Source of the DNA: Dipteris shenzhenensis
Lineage: Eukaryota > Polypodiophyta > Polypodiopsida > Gleicheniales
NCBI GenBank assembly: GCA_047967505.1
Contig: CM106540.1
DNA: 64,000 bases
Direction: 5' to 3' (one strand)
Below, in pieces: positions 55,545-64,000 of the stretch. Under the pieces are notes generated by a model, which worked only from the letters and a program-made list of their open reading frames with translations, ran no database searches and was not told the DNA's origin. Position numbers and translations under genes: made by a program. Each line of letters starts with the position of its first letter. Position 1 is the first letter of the stretch.

Positions 55545-56655
55545 GCAATAGAGGGAGAAGAAATGGATGAAGTCAATATGGAGGCACTCCCGTCTACTTC
55601 AACAATGCAACCACCTCTAAATTTGATTGAAGAATCCCATGAGCACAAGAGCTTTAAAGACACCATGGAAAAGTAGAATGACCCCAAACATAGAATACAA
55701 GCTATGACAGAGACCCATTTTGCAAATTTAGCTGCATTGGATAAAATGGAGAGCTCATTTGAAGTTAAAATTGTTTTGAAACGAGAACCTCAATATTTGA
55801 GCTTTGGTAGAGAGGAGGTTTCAATCCTCTCCAATCCTTTAAAAGAGGTTAATGACAATGTTATCTTGGCCATTCTCAGGTAACGTTTGTTTATTTGTTT
55901 CTACTTCAATGAGCTAACATTTGTTTATTTATTCATAGTGTAGTTATATATCAGTTTCCTTGTGCAGAATGCAAATCAATTCTATGAGCTAACGTTTGTT
56001 TATTTCTTGGTGCAGTGTAGTTATTTCTCAGCTTCCTAGTGCAGTGCAGCATCGTGTCTACATGCTCGATGCTCTCCTTTCTTCTATTCTTAGCTCTCCT
56101 CAAAAGACTATAGAAGATGTTTGTACCTAGTTAAGCCCTTTGAATTTAGATGGGGTGTGAGTCATCTTAATGCCTTATCATGAAGCGTAAGTATCAACTC
56201 TAACCTTATTTTTACTATTTCTTTGGCAAGTTTGTGTAAAACAATAATCATTTTTATTCTGGTCGTGTAGCTCACATTGGAGTCTAATCATCTGGGACCT
56301 TGAACTCAACCATTTGTGGTTTGTGAATTCAATGGAAGGCTATCATGCCAACTCCCCAAGGTAATTATTCTCTTAATATTTTTGATACTTTCTTATTTTG
56401 TATCTTATGATCATGACATATTAATATATTTCATATGTCATGATGGACAGTGCTGCATATCGGCTAGTATCTGCTGTCATAACAACCACGGAGCAACAAG
56501 ATCAAGTAGAATTCAAAAGATGGGCACAGCTGTGGGTGGAGAGTTGCCTACAACTGTATGTTGTTTCTTAGAGAGATTTTTGATTTGGAGTTACCAGTCA
56601 AAATGGAATCATATATAGAAGCCGATCTGCTAGCATTTCGGGCTGAGAGTATTTA
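55545..56655 (+). pseudogene. C48 (Ulp1-like) cysteine protease module 1, four exons
   Basis: Exons inferred at 55545-55879, 56016-56186, 56271-56360 and 56451-~56655. All introns have GT...AG ends (for example CTCAG|GTAACG, TTGGTGCAG|TG, GTGTAG|CTCACATTGG). Exon 1 ends with SSFEVKIVLKREPQYLSFGR and EEVSILSNPLKEVNDN. Exon 2 ends with VILMPYHEA. Exon 3 has SHWSLIIWDLELNHLWFVNS: His of the HW motif, with Asn where C48 proteases usually have Asp. Exon 4 carries GHSCGWRVAYNCML around the presumed catalytic Cys. Defects: stop in exon 1 (TAG near 55674), TAG for Trp in exon 2 (near 56127), and a frame change in exon 4. C48 enzymes cut ubiquitin-like modifiers such as SUMO. Confidence 0.65.
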
Positions 56656-56739
56656 GCATCTAATTACTACCATTCGGAAACAACCTGAAAATATGACTAC
56701 ATTGCAGCATGTATAAAACCTTATCTTTATACTTGTATG

Positions 56740-57090
56740 CTTGTTCAAGCCTTTAATTGGGATGTGTAAATCTCATAACTTTTTTATATTTTCTTCCAAG
56801 AGGAGAAGAGATTGAGTCTAATGAAAGCATGCTATCTTTATACTTCTATGATTATTTAAACCTTTATTTTTATTTAGGATGTGTAAATCTCATAACTTTT
56901 TAAATTTTTCCTCCAAGAGGAGGAGAGACTCACTCTAATGAAAGCATGTATGAAACCTTACTTTTTAAATTTTTGCTCCAAGCGAAGGAGAGACTCACTC
57001 TAATGAAAGCATGTATGAAACCTTATTTGCTTGTTTAAGCCTTTATTTGGGATGTGTACATCGCATAACTTTTTTATATTTTTATAGCAG
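56740..57090 (+). repeat. Tandem repeats between protease modules 1 and 2
   Basis: Three to four ~70-120-bp units share GATGTGTAAATCTCATAACT, TCCAAGAGGAGGAGAGACTC and CTAATGAAAGCATGTATGAA. The GAGGAG...AAAGCA part resembles the start of the C-terminal tail near 59180 (AAGGAAAAGGAGACTGAGTC), so an exon-like piece may have been amplified within this intron. It ends at TTTTTATAGCAG|AAGGAG (57090), the acceptor of module 2. Confidence 0.65.
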
Positions 57091-58150
57091 AAGGAGGATG
57101 TAGAAGACATAGCAAGTGAAGAAGAATACGATGTAGACTACTCTCTCAATAAGATGGGTCATGAAAATATGAATCTATTGGAGCAGATTGGAAGTTCATT
57201 CACTGCTATGTTGTTAGTTCGACAACAACCTCATTTTTTTGAATTTGGTGAAGAAGAGATTTCAATCCTCTTGAATCCTAAGAAAGAGGTTAATGTCAAA
57301 GTCATTACAACCAGCCTCAGGTTTGATGCAGCCTTTTCCTTAGCTTTATACTTTGCTTATTTTAATTAAACCCAAGAAGCTAATACTTTTTTTTTTAATA
57401 TAGTAATGTTATAGCAAATTTTTCGCAAAATATACAAAGCGTTTCATATATGCTCGATCCTCGTATTTCGAAAGTGCTTAGCAACAAAGAAGAAACCATA
57501 GAGGATGTTTGCAAGTGGTTGAAGCAAGTTCCTATGAATGATGCACCAGTTATTTTTACAGCATATTATGAGAAGTAAGCATCAAACCCTACTTGTTTTT
57601 TCTATATTGCATTACTAGAATTGTCTCAAACATAGTAATTATTCTTTATTGATAATGCAGCTCACATTGGAGTCTGGTAGTCATGGACATCTTTGCGAAG
57701 AAGTGATTCTTTGCTAACTCAATGACATCCGTCCATGGCACTGTGTTAGAGTAACTATAGACTACACTTGTTGTCACTTCTTGACATGTAGATTGATATG
57801 CAATGCACATATTCACTGTTGTTATATGTTTTGATGTGCAGATCAGCTCGAAAGTTAGTAGGTGCTATCGACACAGTAATGCGGCAATGTGACTTGGCAC
57901 AACAAATAGAGTATATAACATGTCAGGTATCACATCAAGAGAATAGCCACATCTATAATTGTGGATGGAGGGTGGGCTACAATTGCTTTTTGGTACTTGG
58001 TCAAATTTTTGAGACACAAAATGACACCACACTGTCAACATATACGGATTTGCATCTCTATGCATTTATAACATGTACCATTCGAGCAATCATTAAGGGC
58101 GACATTATGGACCCTCCCACAAGGCAAATAGATAATGGCTCAGAGGAGTG
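57091..58150 (+). pseudogene. C48 (Ulp1-like) cysteine protease module 2, four exons
   Basis: Exons inferred at 57091-57320, 57404-57574, 57661-57750 and 57842-~58150. Exon 1 begins acidic (EDVEDIASEEEYDVDYS) and holds LLEQIGSSFTAMLLVRQQPH, FFEFGEEEISILLNPKKEVN. Exon 2 is intact (SYMLDPRISKVLSN, ETIEDVCKWLKQVPMNDAPV). Exon 3 has SHWSLVVMDIFAKK, then TGA, then FFANSM. Exon 4 reads SARKLVGAIDTVMRQC to HIYNCGWRVGYNCFLVLGQI, with the cysteine motif, and continues in frame. This is the best preserved module, with the single TGA in exon 3 as the clear lesion, although its exon 4 joins module 3 only after a frame change near 58150. Confidence 0.7.
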
Positions 58151-59115
58151 CGAAATGAATGCCGTCAAAGAGTCAAAGGGGATAGAAGCCTCAACTCTAC
58201 AAACATGGCCTCATTGGAAGAATTGGGAAGCTCTTTTAATGTTACGGTTATGATTCAACATAGACCTCAGTATCTTGAATTTGGGGGAGAGGAGATTTCA
58301 ATCCTCTCTAGAGCTTCAAATGAGGTCAATAACAACGTTATGATGGCCATTCTCAGGTTTGATACAAACTTTTTCTCAGCTTGATAATTCAATATTTTGA
58401 TTAAATCTAATAAGCTAATATTCATTTATTTGTTGGTGCAGTATAGTTATCTCACGATTTGGTAGAGCCATACAAAACTGTGTGTATATGTTGGATTCCC
58501 TCATTTCTCCTATAGTTAGTGATAGCAGAATGACAATAGCCGATGTTTGTAAATGGTTATAGCCTTTACATTTACATGGCGTGCGAGTCCTATTTATGGC
58601 ATATCATGAGATGTAAGTATCATGGCAACCTTTATTTTCATCTTATGCTGGCAACATTGTGTTAAATAATAATGGTTCTTAATTATTCGTGTAGGGAACA
58701 TTAGAGTCTAGTGGTTTGGGACCTTGAAGACAACTATTGTTAGTTTGTTAACTCGATTGCAGGCTTTCATGGCTCAGTGCAAATGTAAGTATTCTATTAA
58801 TCTGTTGTTACTTCTATATTATATACCTTATGTAATAGACACACTAAGTTTTTTTAATATGTCATGATAAGCAAGTCGATTGAGAAGTTGGTATCTGTTA
58901 TCAGAGAAAAAGGACAGTACAAAGACTCGATAGACTCCCAAAAGCATTTAATAGTAGAGCAGGAAGATGGGCATAGTTGTGGGTGGAGAGTGCCTACAAC
59001 TGCATGTTGATTTTCAAAGAAATTTTCTCACTTAAGCCACAGATCTCATCGAAAGACTCTTTGGAGCTCAAATATTCAGAGGAGGATATACAATTGTTTA
59101 GGGCTGAAATCATTC
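58151..59115 (+). pseudogene. C48 (Ulp1-like) cysteine protease module 3, four exons
   Basis: Exons inferred at ~58151-58356, 58442-58612, 58695-58784 and ~58876-59115. Exon 1 has MASLEELGSSFNVTVMIQHR and YLEFGGEEISILSRASNEVN. Exon 2 has YMLDSLISPIVSDSRMTIAD and VCKWL followed by TAG. Exon 3 reads EH, TAG, SLVVWDLEDN: the Trp codon after the catalytic-position His is a stop. The exon 4 acceptor looks mutated (GCAA where the others have GCAG), and the cysteine region (GHSCGWRV) has lost one T, shifting the frame. It is the most damaged of the three modules. Confidence 0.65.
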
Positions 59116-59475
59116 GAGACAATTGCTGCCATTAGAATACAACGTGCAACTGAAGCAATATCAAAGCTTGCATTTAAGGAAAAGGAGACTGAGTCTACTG
59201 TGAAAGCACTACACAAAAGCACTACACACTACAGAAGAAGTAGAGGCTCAGTCTACACCTATAGCACCACAGCCTCCACTGGAAGCATCAGAAGAGTTGC
59301 CACAGCCTCCACTTGCATTTAAGGAAGAGGATACTGAGTCTACTCCGAAAGCACTACATACTACAAAAGAAGTAGAGACTAAGTGTACATCTAGAGCACC
59401 ACAACCTCCATTGGTAGCATCAGAATAGTTGCCACAGTCTCCACTAGAAGCATCAGTGATGTTGTGCTTGTATAT
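59116..59475 (+). pseudogene. C-terminal tail with PQPPLEAS repeats
   Basis: After module 3, a frame reads EEVEAQSTPIAPQPPLEASE, ELPQPPLAFKEEDTESTPKA, LHTTKEVETKCTSRAPQPPL, VASE, stop, LPQSPLEAS. A ~40-residue Thr/Pro/Glu-rich repeat occurs about twice. The DNA shows the same repeat (AAGCACTACAC.AC, CCACAGCCTCCACT). It is likely the disordered end of the protein; it is interrupted by a TAG near 59427. Minus-strand frames here are shadows. Confidence 0.55.
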
Positions 59476-60138
59476 ATGCATGAGGAGCATATTCTCATGA
59501 TGTTGTTTACTCCATGAATATTATGGTTGACATTTATTTGTTGCAAAGTATGAATCATGATGTAGTTTTTGTTGATTATACACCAATTTCTGACTTATTA
59601 CTTAAGTGGCATTTAGTCATGATATTTATATATTTATTTCATGCACACAAATATATGATATGAATGTGTGATGATCTCGTGATGATGTGATTATTAGGAA
59701 ATATAACCTTTTGTGATGAGGATTTTGATATGAATATGTGATGATGTAATATTTGTAATATATTTCATGGCAAAGTATCAATTCCCAATGCTCCACTCAC
59801 TTAAAGTATAGCATTCCCAATGCTCTGCAAAATTTTATTCAGTTGGACAGTCTCCACTCACTTAAAGTAGAGCATTTCCAATGCTTCTCTCACTTTATTC
59901 CAACCCTTATCCTTATCATAGCAAACACATCGTGCCTTAGTGCACTTGTAATCTTCCATTGTAGTCCTTCCACAAACACTCTCTTATTTCTTACATCCTA
60001 GTCCTTCTGATTAACTTGTATTCATCTTTCACTTTATGTCTTCCCTCACTTTCTATCACTCTTGAAGGAGGGACAGCTCATTGTGCATCCCTCGCTATTG
60101 CTCCCTCACTCTCCTTCTCCCACTTTCCCTCTAAGACA
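59476..60138 (+). other. Spacer with AGCATTCCCAATGCTC repeats
   Basis: AT-rich with repeated GATATGAATATGTGATGATG phrases at 59650-59750. 59780-59900 has three copies of CAATGCTC or CAATGCTT blocks with CTCCACTCACTTAAAGTA. No gene was recognised. Confidence 0.5.
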
Positions 60139-60550
60139 ATGACTAGTTACTACCCGACTTCATTTACTGAACTCAAATTCAGTCTTAGATCTCTTTTGTA
60201 TGGACCAATGAAGGGAAAATCATTCGAGGAGGATATGTTACGCACATGGCTGCTTGATTTGAACTCAGTAGAAGAGGTGAATATCCTTAGCTTTCTTTTT
60301 CGCTTCTTTTAATCATGTACTTCTTATGCGAATGAGTTAAATTTTTGTACAGGATATGACAGTGGCTAGAAGCTATGTTGAAAAAAATGGTGAAGATGAG
60401 GAGAGCCAAGAGAGAAAAGAAGAGTTGTTGAATGCTTATAAGTCGGCGGAAGATTCGAAACAAGTTGTGAGGAGAGTTTGTGAGGAAATTTGCAATGCCA
60501 AACCCTGGTTATGCATGGCCTGCAAGTTTAAAGTCTGCTTGTTTTCATGA
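60139..60550 (+). CDS. Hypothetical two-exon small protein (111 aa)
   Basis: Exon 1, 60139-60276, starts MTSYYPTSFTELKFSLRSLL and ends DLNSVEE. A 76-bp intron with GTGAAT...TTTGTACAG leads to exon 2, 60353-60550, starting DMTVARSYVEKNGEDEESQE and ending CMACKFKVCLFS, stop. The protein is hydrophilic and Glu/Lys-rich in its middle, with a Cys-rich end. I know no family for it. The in-frame upstream Met at 60016 is possible, but the segment before 60139 reads like a random Ser/Leu-rich stretch. The split frame could also be a remnant of a larger gene. Confidence 0.35.
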
Positions 60551-61640
60551 CGCCAATGCCATAGTAGGCACTTTCGAGGACATATGCTCTCTCTAATGAC
60601 TTAATAGTCAAGTGATGGAAATTTAATTCCATAGAAATTTAAAGTAATTGTGAAATTTAATTCCATAGACGTATGTGTTTTCTAAAGTGAATGTAATAGA
60701 CAAGAAATGAAACTACACTTCCACAAAGACTTTTTAGTTCTCTAATGTAAAGTTGTAATAGACAAGAGAGACAAAGATGACATCTTCTAGGCTGAGCTAA
60801 TGGAAGGTGTTTTTTAACACCATATGGCTTTGAGTTATATGATCTACTTGTTATACAAATGTGTCATGCTTTTTTTTAAATGTCTCTAGTTTTTTAAATG
60901 TACTCTAGTTTTTTTCCTAATTTGATTTTTTAAAATCTTACTTTTTGTCTCTTTTAACAACATGAAGTCCTCTTTTTTAATGTACTCTAGTTTTAATAAC
61001 ATGTCACGTCATTTTTTCTAATTTGCTTTTTTAAAATCTTACTTTTTAACTCGAAGTTTTGTTTTATAAGAGCCTCCTTTTTTGAAATGCTTTATCCAAA
61101 ATTATCTCACAAAACAAATTTGGACAATGCACTAGTCCAAAATTAATGAAATAGGTGTTCCTTGTTCTTTTGCAAGAACTGCAAGACATATTGGACCGAT
61201 GGGGGAGCTCTGAGGAAGCTCCCCGTAGGTCGAGGATTAAGGAAAAATAAGAGATCCGAGTATAACGCTGCAGTGCAAGCGGAGGCAGCAACCATTACAA
61301 CATGCTTACCATCAAAAAATCTTGCATGAGTGAGCACCAGCAACAGAACACCTAACACTCAGGAAGTGAGAGAGGACATGCAACACCTCCAAAATTTGTG
61401 CAAGCATCTCGATTGGCATAGCGAAATCATTACAAAATTTCAGCATCCTTCATGTAAAATCAGTGCCAACTTCCTTGTGAATGTTTCACTTGAGCCAGCC
61501 AAACAAAATGACAAATGTCCTTCTTTGCTTCTAATTTTGCGATGAGGCGCATCTAAACCTGCAAGCACAATGGGGATCGCTGGCCGAACAGAAGTCTCCC
61601 ATGAAGTGAAGGAACGATCGCCTTTGCCTCTGAGTTCGGA
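60551..61640. other. Spacer with T-rich repeats; weak minus-strand frames
   Basis: 60830-61060 repeats TGTACTCTAGTTTTTT, CTAATTTG(A/C)TTTTTTAAAA and ATCTTACTTTTT. Minus-strand frames at 61143-61358 and 61440-61694 have no recognised domain. They lie downstream of the frame at 61648-61980 and may be its 3' flank. Confidence 0.4.
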
Positions 61641-61647
61641 ACTCATA

Positions 61648-62085
61648 TCAAAACCCAAAAAGAAAGTACATGCAAAGCGAAATGATGGCAACAAAAATCA
61701 CCGTAAATACCAAGCCCTCCACCAATGAGAACAAGAGAATTTCGAGAATCAAATAATGCTTCTTTCCTCCAAGGGCAGGCCAAAAAGCTAAGATGGCATC
61801 TTGATAGAAAAAGTATGCACCAAAAAGCAAGCGTTCCTCGTCCAAAAGGACTTTTCCATGAGTATACAACTCCAATGATTCTAATCGTTCCAAAGCTTGG
61901 CGAGAGAGCTTGGCGTCAGCCAAGTACATTCCTGTAGGAATGATTTTAGCGATGACTATATTTTAGACCAGGGTTGGGAAGGAGCATTAGCCACCACAAG
62001 GGCTGTTCCTGAAACAGACACAGCTTTAGGCACGGCGACCGCAGTGGAAGCAGTGCCTTCTTCCGCCTCTTCAACTGGCATATGA
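61648..62085 (-). pseudogene. Possible membrane protein gene fragment
   Basis: On the minus strand, 62085-61960 gives MPVEEAEEGTASTAVAVPKA and VSVSGTALVVANAPSQPWSK, then TAG. A shifted frame continues IVIAKIIPTGMYLADAKLSR, QALERLESLELYTHGKVLLD, EERLLFGAYFFYQDAILAFW, LILEILLFSLVEGLVFTVIF, ending CMYFLFGF, stop (61648). The second part contains one clear C-terminal membrane segment or a pair, and reads like a conserved protein rather than random sequence. I do not recognise the family. Either an intron, of which only a poor 45-bp candidate is visible, or a frameshift separates the two parts. Confidence 0.35.
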
Positions 62086-62630
62086 AGTTGGCGTACAAAT
62101 TTAAACTAGTACCACCTTGAACCTAGTTATCGATGGATCCGATTGGAGCGACGACGTCATCCTTAAGCCGTACCGGCCCAGTACAAGCAGTTCCGGACTA
62201 AAAGTTTTCCTGCTTTGGCATCTCACGATCTCAACAATGCTTCATATCCAATGCTTGGTCGTAAGTTCTCAAGATCTCAACAATGCTTCATAGCCAATGC
62301 TTGGTTGTAAGTTCCTAAATTTTGGTCAATTAAGCCGAACGGATGCTTGATAAGTCCGTCTTGCTCATTTAACAATCCCAGTCTTAAATTTTGGTATTGG
62401 AAGCCCGTCTTGGTCATTTAAAAATCCTCGTCTTAAATTTGTTTACGGAAACAATTGGTCGAATCAGTTTTATAAGTGTCCGTTCCTGGCGACTTTTTAA
62501 TTGCACTCTACATTGACAGAAATTGTTGACTGATTTCTCACCCGTCCCACAGCGGAACCTTCAGTGGTGTGGGTTTGGAGAATATTGTTGGTGTGGGTTT
62601 GGAGAATATTGTACAATCTATCAGCTAGCT
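62086..62630 (+). repeat. Spacer with three short tandem duplications
   Basis: A ~54-bp unit at about 62225-62315 (GATCTCAACAATGCTTCATA, CCAATGCTTGGT, GTAAGTTC). A ~58-bp unit at about 62355-62445 (CCGTCTTG(C/G)TCATTTAA, AATCC, GTCTTAAATTT). A 24-bp unit at about 62568-62615 (GGTGTGGGTTTGGAGAATAT). No gene. Confidence 0.7.
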
Positions 62631-64000
62631 CATCGTAAGCGGCAGGGTGCTGCAAGCGACGTATGCCATGAGGAGCTATTACGTAGGGTCCTCAAGCTAT
62701 AAAAAACGACTCATGACTAATTAACTAACGCAGAGCACAAGTCTAGCTATATAACAAAAGTCAAGAGCTGAATCAAACTTCCCACAATTGGGCGATGCCA
62801 CAGACATGGCTGAAACAACTTGCACAAGGTGGACGATGGGTTCGAAATCGATGCCCCCCAGAGAGTAAGCCCAAAGAAGGCACCATTCAAAGTCATATGA
62901 TACAAATGCGTAAAGGCATGTGCACAAAAACCATTTTTTATTCCAACAAAACATAACCATGTAAGTCTGAACTTTTCTTTTTAATTAACTTAATCTCCTT
63001 AGTCCCAAGATTTTAGGGAGTATGTTACATACATGTGGATTTTCTCGTATTAGACACCTCCAGCTACTAATCCCAATCATGGTCCTAAAATGGTTCTTTA
63101 ACCTAATTTTCATTTTCTACACTATAATACAAACAATGGTTCATCTTTCTCACTCTCCTTAGAGGCAATAGCAACGACTAGAAAGTTATCCTACACTCCT
63201 AGTGGTTAGTGAGGTCAACCCTAACCAAATTTTGATTCATTATTTCTCTCTAACGTACTCTCCATGTAGAGGGAAAAGATGACATAGCCCTATTGTTTCA
63301 CAATTGCAAAGATGACATAGCCTCCTTTGTCATGTCTTGAGAGAAAGCTATTTTTGAAAAGCCCCATATGTTGTGTAGGCTATATCTTTCCTCAATGGTT
63401 TCATAGTTGTATTGTTTCTTCTTTCTAATTCATTCACTTCACCTCATGGAATCCTCTATGTACTGAACTATTTTTGGGCTTTAATATGTACTATGTGTTG
63501 ATGGCACCCCGATGGAGAGTTATATGCAAGCCATGTTTTTTAAACATCTCTACTATAGCATGAAGCCTCAATACTTGGCTTTGACTTGAACTTTACAATA
63601 GTCACCTAGAGAATTTAGTTCTTCTCTCGTAGCTTGGCACTATAGAGACATTTTTCCCTTTGTAGATTTCCTATTTTTTATGTGAAATAGTTTCATAAAG
63701 TGAATTTTTACTTTTACAACATACAAATTTGTTCTAAACCGATGCGAAACTCACACATCTTCTTAGAAATTTATGCAACACTAATTGCAACGTTAATCCC
63801 CTCGTAGAAGTTCACATGTAAGGTCTTTTATCTATGTTCATGACATAGCAATGATTCTGAACATTTAGTGGAAAAGTATAAATGGTGTGTGAGATCAGTG
63901 ACCACGGCAAGGGGTTGTCTCTCTCGAAGGGTCTCAAAGGAGATTGAAAAATGATTTGATATTTAGAAAGCTCTCCCTAAAGCCTCCATCTTCATCGTCG
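62631..64000. other. AT-rich spacer, no supported gene
   Basis: The minus-strand frame at 62721-62960 has no recognisable motif. Small direct repeat AAAGATGACATAGCC near 63265 and 63310. Nothing else was identified. Confidence 0.4.

Noticed and set aside
59248-59490. Minus-strand Gly/Cys/Asp-rich frame (SSGDCGNYSDA)
   Set aside because: Shadow of the plus-strand PQPPLEAS repeat tail.

Overview
The window looks like nuclear DNA from a land plant with a large, repeat-rich genome. It has AT-rich spacers, remains of plant-type CACTA (TNP2), Ty1/copia, hAT-like and DUF7869-type elements, plant-style GT-AG introns, a ~182-bp satellite with higher-order structure, and kilobase-long purine or pyrimidine tracts. 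I cannot name the species; a fern, lycophyte or bryophyte is as likely as a seed plant. I see no intact, confidently identified host gene, no rRNA or tRNA gene, no CRISPR array and nothing prokaryotic.

Layout. 1-1137: spacer. 1138-4500: decayed minus-strand CACTA element (copy 1). 4720-5920: left part of a segmental duplication (block A). 6016-9582: minus-strand DUF7869-type transposon gene. 9676-19190: satellite array of A-B-C trimers (~547 bp). 19430-26394: rest of block A, made of a promoter-like module, a G-rich tract, a second promoter-like module, a GA tract, and a truncated gene copy. 26395-27830: minus-strand copia fragment. 28160-30110: CT-rich array with a 130-bp near-perfect palindrome. 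30110-34140: degenerate minisatellites and a 678-bp solo LTR with target-site duplication. 34150-42530: two CACTA copies in tandem on the plus strand; the second is interrupted by a 1,788-bp hAT-like element with 8-bp target duplication. 42760-43190: subterminal repeats. 44105-53310: block B, the second copy of the duplication, lacking the DUF7869 and satellite interval. 52233-59450: the long form of the duplicated gene. 59450-64000: mostly spacer with two weak gene candidates.

The most unusual object is the gene at 52233-59450. A reading frame of about 860 codons, which I cannot assign to a family, is followed by an acidic linker and then by three tandem copies of a four-exon module. Each module encodes the landmarks of a C48 (Ulp1/SENP-like) cysteine protease: an HWSL histidine motif and a CGWRV cysteine motif. 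The second and third exons are exactly 171 and 90 nt in all three modules. Every module carries lesions, so this locus is a decaying copy of what was probably a functional, perhaps element-borne, gene. A truncated sister copy at 25415-26394 carries different nonsense mutations.

Most long open frames in the purine and pyrimidine tracts, and the recurring ~65-codon frames in the satellite, are composition or repeat artefacts and are not annotated as genes.
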